64,000 bases of DNA, taken from contig NZ_CP121650.1 in NCBI RefSeq assembly GCF_029714405.1, positions 434,001-498,000 on the forward strand, in the 5' to 3' direction. The stretch comes from Bradyrhizobium sp. CB82 (GTDB taxonomy: Bacteria > Pseudomonadota > Alphaproteobacteria > Rhizobiales > Xanthobacteraceae). This document shows, piece after piece, positions 8,404 to 17,202 of this stretch. How positions within the stretch are numbered: position 1 is the first letter of the stretch; each line of letters opens with the position of its first letter. The notes under the pieces were generated by a model that was not told the DNA's origin, did no database searches, and saw nothing but the letters and a program-made list of their open reading frames with translations. The translations under genes and the position numbers were made by a program.

Positions 8404-9264
8404 ATGCAAGCGGCCGGCAACGGATGGGGTAACGGACTCCTGGGCGTCGTCATCTTCAGCGGCTCGCTGCCGGCGACGCGCGTCGCCGTCGGCGGCTTTT
8501 CGGCAACCTTCCTAACTTCGGCGCGCGCGGTGATCGCAGCGCTCCTGGGCGCAGCCTTGCTTGCCCTGCTTCGTCAGGAGCGGCCCGCGCGAAAAGACCT
8601 CGCCTCGCTCGCCATCGTCTCGCTGGGCGTCGTGATCGGCTTTCCGCTGCTGACCGCGCTGGCGCTCAAGCACATCACCTCGGCGCATTCGATCGTCTTC
8701 ATCGGCCTGTTGCCGCTTGCGACCGCCGTCTTCGCCGTGCTGCGCGGCCGCGAGCGGCCGCAACTGCGGTTCTGGCTATTCTCGATCCTCGGCAGCGCAA
8801 CGGTTGCGGGTTTTGCGCTGTCGGGCGGCAGCGCGGGCTCGCTCACCGGCGATCTCCTGATGGTGGCCGCGATCCTGCTCTGCGGCCTCGGCTACGCCGA
8901 AGGCGCGACGCTCTCCCGCCGGCTCGGCGGCTGGCAGGTCATCTCATGGGCGCTGATCCTCGCGCTGCCATTGATGCTGCCGGTTGCGATCGTGTCGTTG
9001 CCGCAAACCTGGGACGGCATCGGGCTTCCTGCCTGGGTCGGCCTTGCCTACGTCTCGGTCTTCAGCATGTTCGTCGGCTTCGTGTTCTGGTACCGCGGCC
9101 TCGCCCTCGGCGGCATCGCTCGCATCGGCCAGCTGCAACAGCTTCAACCCTTCTTCGGCCTCGCGCTCGCCGGCCTCGTCCTGCACGAGCCGGTGGCGTG
9201 GACGATGGTGGCTGCGACCGCGATCGTGGTTATCTGTGTCGCCTTCGCGCGGCGGTTTGCGTGA
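8404..9264 (+). CDS. EamA/DMT-family exporter
   Basis: A 286-residue inner-membrane protein of the drug/metabolite transporter superfamily with two EamA repeats of five helices each. Typical features are the conserved start of repeat 1 (RVAVGGFSATFLTSARAVIA), the LALKHITSAHSIVFIGLLPLATAVFA helix pair, and FVFWYRGLALGGIARIGQLQQLQPFF near the end of repeat 2. DMT proteins divergent from MocR genes commonly export amino acids or related amines; that is an inference here. The ATG at 8404 starts 60 bases from the last operator half-site. Three bases before the start read GAC, and an AAAGCGAGG site serves as the ribosome-binding site. Confidence 0.9.
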   Translation: MQAAGNGWGNGLLGVVIFSGSLPATRVAVGGFSATFLTSARAVIAALLGAALLALLRQERPARKDLASLAIVSLGVVIGFPLLTALALKHITSAHSIVFIGLLPLATAVFAVLRGRERPQLRFWLFSILGSATVAGFALSGGSAGSLTGDLLMVAAILLCGLGYAEGATLSRRLGGWQVISWALILALPLMLPVAIVSLPQTWDGIGLPAWVGLAYVSVFSMFVGFVFWYRGLALGGIARIGQLQQLQPFFGLALAGLVLHEPVAWTMVAATAIVVICVAFARRFA

Positions 9265-9274
9265 GGCCGCTGCC

Positions 9275-10489
9275 TCACCCCTGTCCCATCACCGTCCGCA
9301 TCAGCGCACTCCTTGCAAACTTCTTCAGCGGCATCGGCTTGCCGAACAGGTAGCCCTGCACGAGGTCGAAGCCGATCTCGTTGGCGGCGACGAGATCGGC
9401 GCGGGTCTCAACGCCTTCGGCGACGCTGCGCGCGCCGTAATCCCGGGTGAGCTCGACGATGTGGCGGCACACGTTGCGCTTCAGGGCATCGTTGCCAGAG
9501 CCGGTGACGAAGTGCCGGTCGGCCTTGAGCTTGACGAAGGGAAACCGGTCGAGACCCATCAGCTCCGGCCAGTTGGTGCCGACATTGTCGATCGCAAGCC
9601 CGATGTTGTGAAAGCGCACCTCGGAGGCGACGTCGAGCAGCAGGTCGAGATCCCGGATCACCTCGGAGCTCTCGATCTCGATCGTCAGCCCTCCGAAGGC
9701 GGGATGCGCGGGCATGCGCCGGAAGAGATCGCGCACGGCCTGCGGCTCGCGCAGGAATGAGGCCGGCAGGTTGATCGAGAGATCGACCGGGCTCTGCCGC
9801 TCCACGAGATAATGCCAGTCCTGCAGGGCACGTTCGATCACGAACTCGGACAATTCGCGGAAGTGCGGATCGCGCTCTTCCGGAATGAAATAGGCCGGCG
9901 GCACCACGCCCCAGGTTGGATGCCGCATCCGCACCAGCGCCTCGGCGCCGCAGCGGATCAGCGTGCGGGCATCGATCTTCGGCTGGTACCAGAGCTCGAG
10001 CCAGCCCGCATGCAAGGCTTCGCCGACATGCACGGCCGGGCTCGGCGCCGGCTCGTCCGGCAGCAGCATCGCGATGAGGTCGCGCAGCGTCTCGGCGGCA
10101 AAGGGCGTCGTCAGCGGCGGCAGCATGGCCAGGCCGTATTCCTCGCCGACCTGCTGCACGGCCTTCACGATGATCGACTCGCGCGCGCCGACAGCCAGCA
10201 CCTTGCCGCCGAACTCCCCGCGCACCAGCGTTTCCAGAAATTTCCCCGGCTCGATGCCGTCGGCGGCAACGCCGAGCAGGATCAAATCGGGGAGCTCTGC
10301 GGTGAGCGCGCCTCGCAGCTCATCGGCCGTGCCGCATTCGCTGGTGACGAAGCCGAGATCTTCCAGCACCTCGCTCATGAAGGCACGCAGGTGCCTTTTG
10401 CCGTCGGCCACGCAAGCGCGCGGCGTCACCTTCCGCCGTCCAAAGGTTACAGTCTTCCGTCCGGCGAGCTCGCCCAGCCCCTCGTCCAT
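9275..10489 (-). CDS. degenerate receiver plus EAL-domain protein
   Basis: A 404-residue protein with an N-terminal CheY-like fold (about residues 20-140) and a C-terminal EAL domain (about 155-400). In the receiver the phospho-acceptor Asp is replaced by Gly73 (PDLILLGV), and the acidic pocket keeps only Asp29. The EAL domain keeps GAEALVR, the Asn of SINL, IEIESSE and AEGVET, but the usual DDFG motif is DNVG and the catalytic KxD strand reads KLKAD. The receiver is therefore unlikely to be phosphorylated, and c-di-GMP phosphodiesterase activity is doubtful; binding or protein interaction is possible. It ends 11 bases from the EamA stop, convergently. Confidence 0.88.
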   Translation of the reverse strand: MDEGLGELAGRKTVTFGRRKVTPRACVADGKRHLRAFMSEVLEDLGFVTSECGTADELRGALTAELPDLILLGVAADGIEPGKFLETLVRGEFGGKVLAVGARESIIVKAVQQVGEEYGLAMLPPLTTPFAAETLRDLIAMLLPDEPAPSPAVHVGEALHAGWLELWYQPKIDARTLIRCGAEALVRMRHPTWGVVPPAYFIPEERDPHFRELSEFVIERALQDWHYLVERQSPVDLSINLPASFLREPQAVRDLFRRMPAHPAFGGLTIEIESSEVIRDLDLLLDVASEVRFHNIGLAIDNVGTNWPELMGLDRFPFVKLKADRHFVTGSGNDALKRNVCRHIVELTRDYGARSVAEGVETRADLVAANEIGFDLVQGYLFGKPMPLKKFARSALMRTVMGQG

Positions 10490-10870
10490 CGCACACCACT
10501 CCCGTTCCGTGACAGCTTCATAACGGCGTGTGCGGCTTCAAATGTGGAGAGCTTCAGCTTCATTGTTGAATTATTTGGGTAACGTTAAAGCTCTCATCAT
10601 ATGTAAAATTGTACGGATCTTGTTGAATCGAACTTCACACTCGCAGCTCTGGCGAGCACGTGAGGCTGCAATCGTTGCGCTATCGGCGATGCCGCGCACG
10701 CGGTGCGGCAACTGACCTGACCCAGCGAAGAGGCGACACCGCGCGCGATGTCGCCTCATTCGATAACGCCGGTATTAAGTTGCTGGCAGCCTTGTCGTGC
10801 TGCCCCCGCAAGCGGGAGAGGGAGCGCACCGTCCTCCGCAGCTCGCAACCAGACTCCCTCTCACGATGCT
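10490..10870. other. intergenic gap with weak repeat
   Basis: No gene is supported. The first 150 bases are relatively AT-rich and probably hold the promoter of the EAL gene. Near 10801-10867 there is a palindrome-like stretch (CCCCCGCAAGCGGGAGAGGGAG and a matching CTCCCTCTC) of the kind seen at other convergent or 3' ends in this window. It follows the MHS carrier gene and may act as its terminator. Confidence 0.4.
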
Positions 10871-12202
10871 TCAGCCCGCCCTGTACTCGCCCGAGATGTT
10901 CTTGCCGGTGTAGTCGGTCATCGCCGCGGTCGCGATCAGGCTGATCACGGCGCACAGCGCGACATAGGCGGCGATCGCGGTCGCCGACTGGAAGGTGCCG
11001 AACAGCCAGGCCGCGATCAGCGGCGCCGGTCCGCCGGCGATCACCGAGGCGAGCTGGTAGCCGAGCGAGGCGCCACTGTAGCGCAGCCTCCCGGTGAAGC
11101 TCTCGGCGATCAGCGCGGCCTGCGGGCCGTACATCATGTCATGCGGGATCAGCGACAGGATGATGGCGAGGAAGATGACCGGCTCCGATCCGGTGTCGAG
11201 CATGCTGAAATAGATGAAGCCGAACACGCCGGTCACGGCCGCGCCGATCATGTACATGGTCTTGCGCCCGATGCGGTCGGACAGGTGCCCGAACAGCGGG
11301 ATCGAGACAAAGGACAGCACCGAGGCCGCGAGCACCGCGGTGAGCAGGAAATCGCGCGATACGTTCAGCGTCTTGACGCCGTAGGCGAAGATGAAGGCGG
11401 TGAAGATGTAGAACGGCGCCTGCTCGGCCATGCGCGCGAAGGCCGACAGCAAGATCTCCTTCGGATGCTCCTTGATCACTTGCAGCATCGGCGTGCGCTC
11501 GACTTTTCGCTCCGCGACCAGCCTGGAAAATACCGGCGTCTCCAGAATGCCGAGCCGGATGTAGAGGCCGACGCCCACCAGGATGAGGCTGAGCGCAAAG
11601 GGTACGCGCCAGCCCCATGACAGAAACTGCTCGCCGGACATCTGGCTGAAGGCCAGCACGGCGAGGTTCGCCAGGAACAGCCCGCAGGGCACGCCGAATT
11701 GCGGCCAGGAGGCAATCAGGCCGCGCGAGTGGTCGTTGCGCGCCCACTCCATCGACATCAGCACCGAGCCGCCCCATTCGCCGCCAACGCCGACGCCCTG
11801 AATGAAGCGCAGCACGGTCAGGATGACCGCGCCCCAGATGCCGATGCTCTCATAGGTCGGGACCAGCGCCACCGCGAAGGTGGCGAGCCCCATCAGCAGA
11901 AGCGTCGCGATCAGCGTCGATTTGCGGCCGATGCGGTCGCCATAATGGCCGAAAATGGCGGCGCCGACGGGACGGGCGATGAAGCCGACGGCGTAGATCG
12001 CGAAGGCCTCGAGCGTGCCGACCCACGGATCGGAGTGCGGAAAGAACAGTTTTGCGAAAACGAGGCCGGTGACCGTCGAGTAGAGGAAGAAATCGTACCA
12101 CTCGATGGCGGTGCCGATGGTGGAGGCGACCACGGCGCGGCGCAGCTGAATCTGGTGCTCGCTGTCGGGCAGCGAGATCGGGTCGACATTGGACAGGGAC
12201 AT
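10871..12202 (-). CDS. MHS-family MFS transporter (organic acid/H+ symporter type)
   Basis: A 443-residue inner-membrane carrier of the metabolite:H+ symporter group, which includes ProP, ShiA, KgtP and citrate carriers. It shows the family-typical start of helix 1 (ASTIGTAIEWYDFFLYSTVTGLVFAKLFFP), the first loop FGHYGDRIGRKSTL, and the equivalent second-half loop FGHLSDRIGRKTMY. The GVGVGGEWGGSVLMSMEW segment in helix 5 is also diagnostic. The ATG at 12202 was chosen because AGGAAAGG lies just upstream; the open frame continues but has no such site. The substrate is probably a small carboxylate or betaine, not decidable here. Confidence 0.9.
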   Translation of the reverse strand: MSLSNVDPISLPDSEHQIQLRRAVVASTIGTAIEWYDFFLYSTVTGLVFAKLFFPHSDPWVGTLEAFAIYAVGFIARPVGAAIFGHYGDRIGRKSTLIATLLLMGLATFAVALVPTYESIGIWGAVILTVLRFIQGVGVGGEWGGSVLMSMEWARNDHSRGLIASWPQFGVPCGLFLANLAVLAFSQMSGEQFLSWGWRVPFALSLILVGVGLYIRLGILETPVFSRLVAERKVERTPMLQVIKEHPKEILLSAFARMAEQAPFYIFTAFIFAYGVKTLNVSRDFLLTAVLAASVLSFVSIPLFGHLSDRIGRKTMYMIGAAVTGVFGFIYFSMLDTGSEPVIFLAIILSLIPHDMMYGPQAALIAESFTGRLRYSGASLGYQLASVIAGGPAPLIAAWLFGTFQSATAIAAYVALCAVISLIATAAMTDYTGKNISGEYRAG

Positions 12203-12542
12203 GGCGGGAACCTTTCCTGGAGCGCCGCCCCCTCCTTTGCATGGGGTTGTTTTGCGAAAAAAACTTCCCAAACCGCGTGACGGTTCCAATAGGGCCACAG
12301 CCGGACCGCGCGCCGCCCGGTTCCGGCGGCGGCGGTCGGCCGCCGCACGACTGTGAAGCAGCTCACATGCGTTTTCCGCCCGCCTGCGCTATTCATGCGG
12401 GCAACCGGTGGTGGGCCGTCCAATGGATCGCAGCAATGACGATGCGGCGTATGATGGCTTGGTGGTTCTGGCTCGTGCTGTCGGGACGATTTCTCGACCG
12501 CTTCCTCAGCCTGCCGCCCGCTCCGCGGGACTAGACTAGCCT
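12203..12542. other. intergenic gap, no supported gene
   Basis: About 340 bases upstream of the MHS carrier. A short + frame ends in a hydrophobic Trp/Phe-rich peptide (roughly 12436-12534), but its ribosome-binding site is weak and I do not call it. The stretch probably contains the carrier's promoter. Confidence 0.4.
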
Positions 12543-12616
12543 GCGCATGATCCGGAAAACTGTGTAACGGTTTTTTCTCTCGACAAACGCAGAGCGTTTG
12601 CGCGGAGATGATGCGC
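12543..12616. repeat. dispersed palindromic repeat, copy 1 (GCGCATGATC family)
   Basis: GCGCATGATC at 12543-12552 followed by CGGAAAA, a GTGT(A)A(G)CGGTTTT core, and GATGATGCGC at 12607-12616. The same order is found at 60797-60845, where the arms are perfect. Between the arms of this copy lies a compact hairpin CAAACGC-AGA-GCGTTTG (12584-12600). It follows the minus-strand gene ending at 12628 and may terminate it. I recall this motif as common in Bradyrhizobium and relatives. Confidence 0.6.
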
Positions 12617-12627
12617 AACTCAAGGGC

Positions 12628-13788
12628 TTAGGTCTGCCCGATCAGCTTGCGGAACGCCGCCGCGCCGTCCTGCACGGCATCGCGCCCCTTCCAGGCGAGA
12701 TAGGTCAGCTTGCCGGTGAGCGAGTCATGGTTGCGCAGGCGGCGCGAGCCGAGGATGTGGCCGACATTGGCCGGGAAGCGGCTGACCTCGGCGGCGACGA
12801 GCGCGGCGATCGCGTCCATCAATTGCTGGAGGCGGATGCCCCACTCCGATGGCTCGATCTCGTCGATGCGGACCTTGAGCGCATATTCGGTGTCATAGAT
12901 CTCGGCGAGCAGGTCGCGCGCGACCAGCACCCGGTTGTGCTTGAGCGCGACCCGGAGCGCCAGGCGCTTGTCGTCGAGCCGGTCGAGCACCATCGGAACC
13001 GTAATGGCGTAGGGCGTGGCGGCGATGTCGACGGCGGTTTTGGTCGGCGCGGCTTTGGTGGCGAGGCGGATCAGCTGCCAGGGCGTCTTAAGCCGCCGCG
13101 CCACCAGCGTCAGCGCAAAGGGCAGCGCCTCGGGATTGGTCTTCCTGAAGGTGTCGAGCCGCGCGGTGATCTGCGCCACCTGGCCGTCGTCGAACTTCGA
13201 GATCTTTTCGGGCAGCTTCTCGTTGAATTTTGCCAGCGCGTTGTGGGCGCGCAGGACCTGCAGCATCTTGGTCACGTCGTCGAAGGCGAAGCGCGAGGCG
13301 GTGTAGTGCCCGAGCTTGGCGCGTGCGAGCTCGGTGCCATCGGGCGAGGCGAGCGTGTTCTCGAGGACCTTGATGACCTTGATCTGGAACGCGGTCGCGG
13401 TCTTCTGCGCGTCCTTCGGGCTATTGGCGGCGACCTGGTCGTTGATCGCCTTGATGTAGTCGCGCGCCATGGTCGGCAGCAGGTCGCGGCAGATCCACTC
13501 CCAGATCGGCGTCAGCGTGTTGCGCGAGATCCGCCCCATATTGGCGTGCTCGGGCGCACCGTCGATCAGAAGCAGCTCGAGCGGTGCGAAGAAAAAGCGC
13601 GCCGGATTGGCGCGCGCCTGGGGCGAACCGTCCTTGCGGAATTCGGCGCGCAGCTTCGCCTGGATGTCGGGCGAGCCCGGCATGTCGATCCCGCAAAGCT
13701 CGAGCCGCTCGAGCTCGCTGAGCAGACAGCTCCGCGACAACGGCGTCAGCCGCTGCAGGAATTCCCAGAGCTGATTGACCTCGCTCAT
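12628..13788 (-). CDS. conserved protein of unknown function
   Basis: A 386-residue soluble protein without signal peptide or membrane segment. It is rich in alpha-helix-forming residues and in Lys/Arg/Leu, with no catalytic motif that I recognise. Notable stretches are FFFAPLELLLIDGAPEH (about residue 65) and GHILGSRRLRNHDSLTGKL near the C-terminus. The ATG at 13788 was preferred over a TTG nine bases upstream. It is divergent from the LuxR-type gene, with a 340-base gap between. Coding quality is good (long frame, consistent codon use), so the gene is real, but I cannot name its role. Confidence 0.75.
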   Translation of the reverse strand: MSEVNQLWEFLQRLTPLSRSCLLSELERLELCGIDMPGSPDIQAKLRAEFRKDGSPQARANPARFFFAPLELLLIDGAPEHANMGRISRNTLTPIWEWICRDLLPTMARDYIKAINDQVAANSPKDAQKTATAFQIKVIKVLENTLASPDGTELARAKLGHYTASRFAFDDVTKMLQVLRAHNALAKFNEKLPEKISKFDDGQVAQITARLDTFRKTNPEALPFALTLVARRLKTPWQLIRLATKAAPTKTAVDIAATPYAITVPMVLDRLDDKRLALRVALKHNRVLVARDLLAEIYDTEYALKVRIDEIEPSEWGIRLQQLMDAIAALVAAEVSRFPANVGHILGSRRLRNHDSLTGKLTYLAWKGRDAVQDGAAAFRKLIGQT

Positions 13789-14128
13789 GGCACGCAATTT
13801 TCCGCAACTTTTCCGGAGCTGTTACTTGGTTCCTCGCGAGGAGGCATTTGCGCGCTCTCAACTGTGCTTCAGAGAAGCAAGTCACTGTTAATTAATTGGT
13901 AAAGTCGTAGGGCGCGGCGCTCCGCCCGCTATCCTGACGTTAAGAATGGACTTCAAGAAACGCCCGAGATTTAGGTAGATTTGCAACCGCTAGGCGGTCC
14001 GCTGGTCATCATAGCAAGCAGGAATTGTGCCGTCGCCGGGGATTTGCTGCAAAATCGCCAAGTTCACCGTAGTCTTACGGAGCAAAAAGTTAACCACGAT
14101 TCGCCCCGGGTTCCGCTAAACGAAGCCC
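13789..14128. other. divergent promoter region
   Basis: A 340-base gap between two divergent genes, more AT-rich than the surroundings (TTAATTAATTGG near 13888 and GGAGCAAAAAGTTAACC near 14078). No open frame, RNA or convincing palindrome was seen. Both promoters should lie here. Confidence 0.5.
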
Positions 14129-14725
14129 ATGGGGCAACAGAATGATCCGATCGCTGATTCGCGATCGTCGGCTTGGTACGAAAGCAGCACGTCTCAGCAC
14201 GAAGAGCTCGAACTCGCCCGGTTGAACGCCGCCTGCGCCAAGGCTTCCGAGGAGACCGCCGCCGCGATAGCCCGCGAGCTGAATGGCCCTCTGACCGCCC
14301 TTCTCCTCTACATGGGCGAGATCAAGCATCACAGCGACCAGCTTTCCCCGGTCTTCGCCGATCGGACCTATTTGCAGCGCGTGGTCGAGAATGCGCTGGC
14401 GCAGACCGAGCGCGTCTGCACGTTGGTCAAGCAGCTCGGCGGCGGGCCGCGGAACGGAGTGTCGGGGATCGACGCCAGCGAGGCGACGGCCTTGCGCCCG
14501 GCCAGCAGCGAGCTCTCAGGCCCGCATGGCTCGAAGCGGTTGACCCGGCGCGAACGCGAGGTGCTGCGGCTGATCACCGAAGGCTATTCGAACAAGCAGG
14601 GCGCGCTGCGAATGCAGATCAGCCCGCGCACCTTCGAGAGCCATCGCGCGGAGGCCATGCGCAAGCTCGGGGCGCGCAACACCGCGGATCTGGTCCGCGC
14701 GGCGCTGCTGCATTCGATCGATTGA
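14129..14725 (+). CDS. LuxR-type regulator with kinase-dimerisation-like N-terminus
   Basis: A 198-residue protein. The C-terminal 65 residues are a LuxR/FixJ helix-turn-helix (LTRREREVLRLITEGYSNKQGALRMQISPRTFESHR). The N-terminus is not a receiver or autoinducer domain. It reads AAAIARELNGPLTALLLYMGEI, like the HELNQPL segment of histidine-kinase dimerisation domains, but the phospho-His is Arg49. A coiled dimer is thus likely, without phosphotransfer. It may bind a kinase or the HPt protein encoded nearby (15125-15499), which is inference. Its DNA-binding domain resembles that of the FixJ-like protein at 23936. Confidence 0.8.
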   Translation: MGQQNDPIADSRSSAWYESSTSQHEELELARLNAACAKASEETAAAIARELNGPLTALLLYMGEIKHHSDQLSPVFADRTYLQRVVENALAQTERVCTLVKQLGGGPRNGVSGIDASEATALRPASSELSGPHGSKRLTRREREVLRLITEGYSNKQGALRMQISPRTFESHRAEAMRKLGARNTADLVRAALLHSID

Positions 14726-14763
14726 GGCCGGCTGTACGGGCGGTGGTGGGGCCGGCTGCCGTG

Positions 14764-15012
14764 TCAGTAATAGTCGTCCGCGAAGGGGCGCAGGCGCGAG
14801 GTCGGACGCAGCGGCTTCACCTCGTCCTTCGGCGCGCTCGGGATGATCGTGATGGTCCAGCGCGGCGGGATGCTCGATTCCTGTTCCAGCACGGAGCGCA
14901 CGAAGCCTGTCACCGTCTCCTCGCCCGATTTCACCGTTGCCATACGGCCGTTGAACTGAGCGATGCGGAAGCGGCGGACTTCCTTCTGGTCCGCGGTTTC
15001 ATAGGTGAACAT
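14764..15012 (-). CDS. small conserved hypothetical protein
   Basis: An 82-residue soluble protein starting MFTYETADQKEVRRFRIAQFNGRMATVKSG and ending RPFADDYY. A strand-rich centre (VTGFVRSVLEQ, RWTITIIPSAPKDE) suggests a small beta-fold. There is no signal peptide or metal motif. The start has a strong AGGAGGG site. I do not recognise a named family. It is convergent with the LuxR-type gene. Confidence 0.7.
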   Translation of the reverse strand: MFTYETADQKEVRRFRIAQFNGRMATVKSGEETVTGFVRSVLEQESSIPPRWTITIIPSAPKDEVKPLRPTSRLRPFADDYY

Positions 15013-15124
15013 GGAAACCCTCCTGGTCTCGCGCGACTATCGCCACCTATGATTAGCCAAATGTTGATTAGCCATGTGTGAAAATCCCAAGCCGTAGAAG
15101 TACGGCGGGATTTTGCCCGAGGGA

Positions 15125-15499
15125 TCAGGCGTCCTCGTCGCGCGCCGCGGCATAGGCTTTCGCCATCGCGTCCAGCAGCTCGCGGTAGACGGCGTCGTCG
15201 AGCGCCGCCGCGTTTCGCTCGAGCTCTTGGGCAAGCGCCGCGAGCCGCCGATAGCCGAAGGTGCGCGCCGCGCTTTTCAGCGAATGGGCTTCGCGTTCGA
15301 TCCGACCGCGCTGCTGCGCAAGGGTGAGGTCGCCGAACCGCTTCAGGCGCGCATCCGTCTCGCTCCAGAACACGGCGCGGACTTCGCCGGCCCCGTCCTC
15401 TCCGATCTCGCGCACCAGCGCCTGGAATGCACCGGGATCCCGTGCCGGCTCGGCGGCGAGGGCGGATTCGGCGGACAGCAGAGCGGCAACTTCGCGCAT
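15125..15499 (-). CDS. stand-alone HPt domain protein
   Basis: A 124-residue histidine phosphotransfer protein: a four-helix bundle with the phospho-acceptor motif AHSLKSAARTFG (His72). It would relay phosphate between a hybrid kinase receiver and a response regulator in the cytoplasm. A hybrid kinase (24738-28334) and several receivers lie within 13 kb and are candidate partners; no direct evidence links them. The length matches a single HPt module with short tails. The gene is monocistronic or joined to the small gene downstream (113-base gap). Confidence 0.85.
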   Translation of the reverse strand: MREVAALLSAESALAAEPARDPGAFQALVREIGEDGAGEVRAVFWSETDARLKRFGDLTLAQQRGRIEREAHSLKSAARTFGYRRLAALAQELERNAAALDDAVYRELLDAMAKAYAAARDEDA

Positions 15500-15590
15500 G
15501 AGAGGGTTCTAGCGGCTGAACGTCTACGCCGTGTAAATTCCCTGCCGCGTGACACTATGCATGATCGGGCGGCTGCTGCGGGGCAGCGGA

Positions 15591-16298
15591 TCATCGCGGC
15601 CCAAGCAGCCGGTCGTACTGCGCCTTCACCGTGGCATAGCATTCGCACGCGGTCTGGCGCAGCCCGTCGAGATTGTTGATCTGGATGTGGCCGCGGCTGT
15701 AGTGGATGAAATCGGCCTGTTGCAGCGTGTTGGCGACCAGCGAGACGCTGTTGCGCCGCGCGCCGATCATCTGAGCGAGGTTTTCCTGGGTCAGCAGCAG
15801 CCTGACGTCGCCCGACAGGTCGTGGATTTGCAACAGGCACCGCGACAGCCGCGACTCCACGGGATGGGCGGCATTGCAGCCGGCGGTCTGCTGGACCTGC
15901 GCGTAGACCGCAAGCCCGTGGCGCGCCAGCAGGGTCCGCAGGGAGGAACTCTGATCGGCCGCCACGCACAACCGGTCGAGATCCATGACCGAGGCCGTTC
16001 CGCCGACGAGCACCACCGCGCTGTTCAGCGCGCGCGCATCACCCATCGCTGACAATGTTCCGAGCAGGCTATCGCGACCGATCATCGCAACCTGCACATG
16101 TTCGCCCTTGGCGAGTTCCACGACAAGCGAGATCACGCCGCGATGAGGGAAGTAGGCGCGTTTGAGCGTTTCGCCCGTCTCCACCAGCACGGCCTCATGG
16201 GGCAGATCGCTGGTGCGTAAGTGCGGGCGGATCAAATCATAGTCATCCGCCGACAGCGCAGACAGGAAACCATTGGATGGACGCACCATCGTTTCCAT
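15591..16298 (-). CDS. Crp/Fnr-family regulator (first of a tandem pair)
   Basis: A 235-residue protein with an N-terminal cyclic-nucleotide-type beta-roll (about residues 20-130) and a C-terminal winged helix (LTQENLAQMIGARRNSVSLVANTLQQADFI). The roll lacks the Arg-Thr/Ser of cAMP-binding Crp and the N-terminal cysteine cluster of Fnr, so it senses something else or nothing. A CECY sequence near the C-terminus is shared with the neighbour (CCACY) and could be redox- or metal-active. The ATG at 16298 follows GGGAGG; an upstream in-frame extension lacks such a site. It is a paralogue of the next gene. Confidence 0.88.
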   Translation of the reverse strand: METMVRPSNGFLSALSADDYDLIRPHLRTSDLPHEAVLVETGETLKRAYFPHRGVISLVVELAKGEHVQVAMIGRDSLLGTLSAMGDARALNSAVVLVGGTASVMDLDRLCVAADQSSSLRTLLARHGLAVYAQVQQTAGCNAAHPVESRLSRCLLQIHDLSGDVRLLLTQENLAQMIGARRNSVSLVANTLQQADFIHYSRGHIQINNLDGLRQTACECYATVKAQYDRLLGPR

Positions 16299-16491
16299 AA
16301 CTGCCTCCCGTCTTTCCCAGCCGGCGAAGCGCTGACACGCATTCGCCATCTCTCGCACGGGTCTAGGCGCGCATCATGTGCCTTCCCGGATATGTTGGCA
16401 ATTGGACATATAGCGTCCTGATGGGCGTGAGCAGCTTGTGTGCACGTCGGCATGCACACCGGGTCGCGTCACCACGACGCAGCCAGCCGGC

Positions 16492-17202
16492 TCAAGGAGC
16501 GGATACCAGCAGCCGTGCATAGACATTTTTCACCGCTCCGTAACACGCACAGCATGTTGCCTCCAACGCATGAAAGTCCGTGATTTCGATCTGGCCGCGG
16601 CTGTAGCGGATGATGCCGGCCCGCTGTAGCGAATGCGCGACCAGCGAGATCGCGTTGCGCCGAACCCCGATCATTTGCGCCAGCAGTTCCTGCGTCAGTG
16701 GAACGGTCGTACCGTCGCAGAGGTCGCGGGCGCGCAGCAGCCAGCGCGCAAGCCTGGCCTCGACCGGGTGCAGCGTGTTGCAGAGCAGGGATTGTTGCAC
16801 GTGGGCCAGCAGCGCCTGTTCGTGCCGGACCATCAGGCGACGGAATTCCGGGCTTCGGTCGGCGATGTCCCGAAACGCGGTGTGGTCCAGGCTCACGGCT
16901 GTGCCGCGAAACAGCACGACGGCATCCGCCAGCGCAGTCCAGCCGGCCAGTGCCGCGCCGCTGCCGATGACACTGTCGCGGCCCAGCATCGCCACCTCGA
17001 TCGTCTGACCGCCAGCGAGCTTGACCGTGATCGAGACCGCGCCGCGAAGTGGAAAGTAGACCTGCTTCGGCGGAACTCCATCAACGCCGAGCGACATCTC
17101 CCTGACCAGCTCGACGGCCACGAGATGAGGCTCCAGCAGCTTGAAGTCTGCTGCATCGAGCGTCCCGAGCAATTGATTGGGCGGGCGACCGCTTGCAGTC
17201 AT
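16492..17202 (-). CDS. Crp/Fnr-family regulator (second of a tandem pair)
   Basis: A 236-residue paralogue of the preceding Crp-type gene, sharing the QVYFPLRGAVSITVKLAGG roll segment, the VAMLGRDSVIGSGAAL region, and the helix-turn-helix (LTQELLAQMIGVRRNAISLVAHSLQRAGIIRYSRGQIEI). There is again no cAMP-binding Arg and no Fnr cysteine cluster. The C-terminus holds CCACYGAVKNVYARLL. It lies 193 bases upstream of its paralogue on the same strand, so the pair arose by tandem duplication. An AT-rich patch at 17278-17318 may carry its promoter. Confidence 0.88.
   Translation of the reverse strand: MTASGRPPNQLLGTLDAADFKLLEPHLVAVELVREMSLGVDGVPPKQVYFPLRGAVSITVKLAGGQTIEVAMLGRDSVIGSGAALAGWTALADAVVLFRGTAVSLDHTAFRDIADRSPEFRRLMVRHEQALLAHVQQSLLCNTLHPVEARLARWLLRARDLCDGTTVPLTQELLAQMIGVRRNAISLVAHSLQRAGIIRYSRGQIEITDFHALEATCCACYGAVKNVYARLLVSAP

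Noticed and set aside
12241..12534. Plus-strand frame ending in a hydrophobic peptide
   Set aside because: Start signal is weak and most of the frame is low-complexity; only the last 30 codons look membrane-like.
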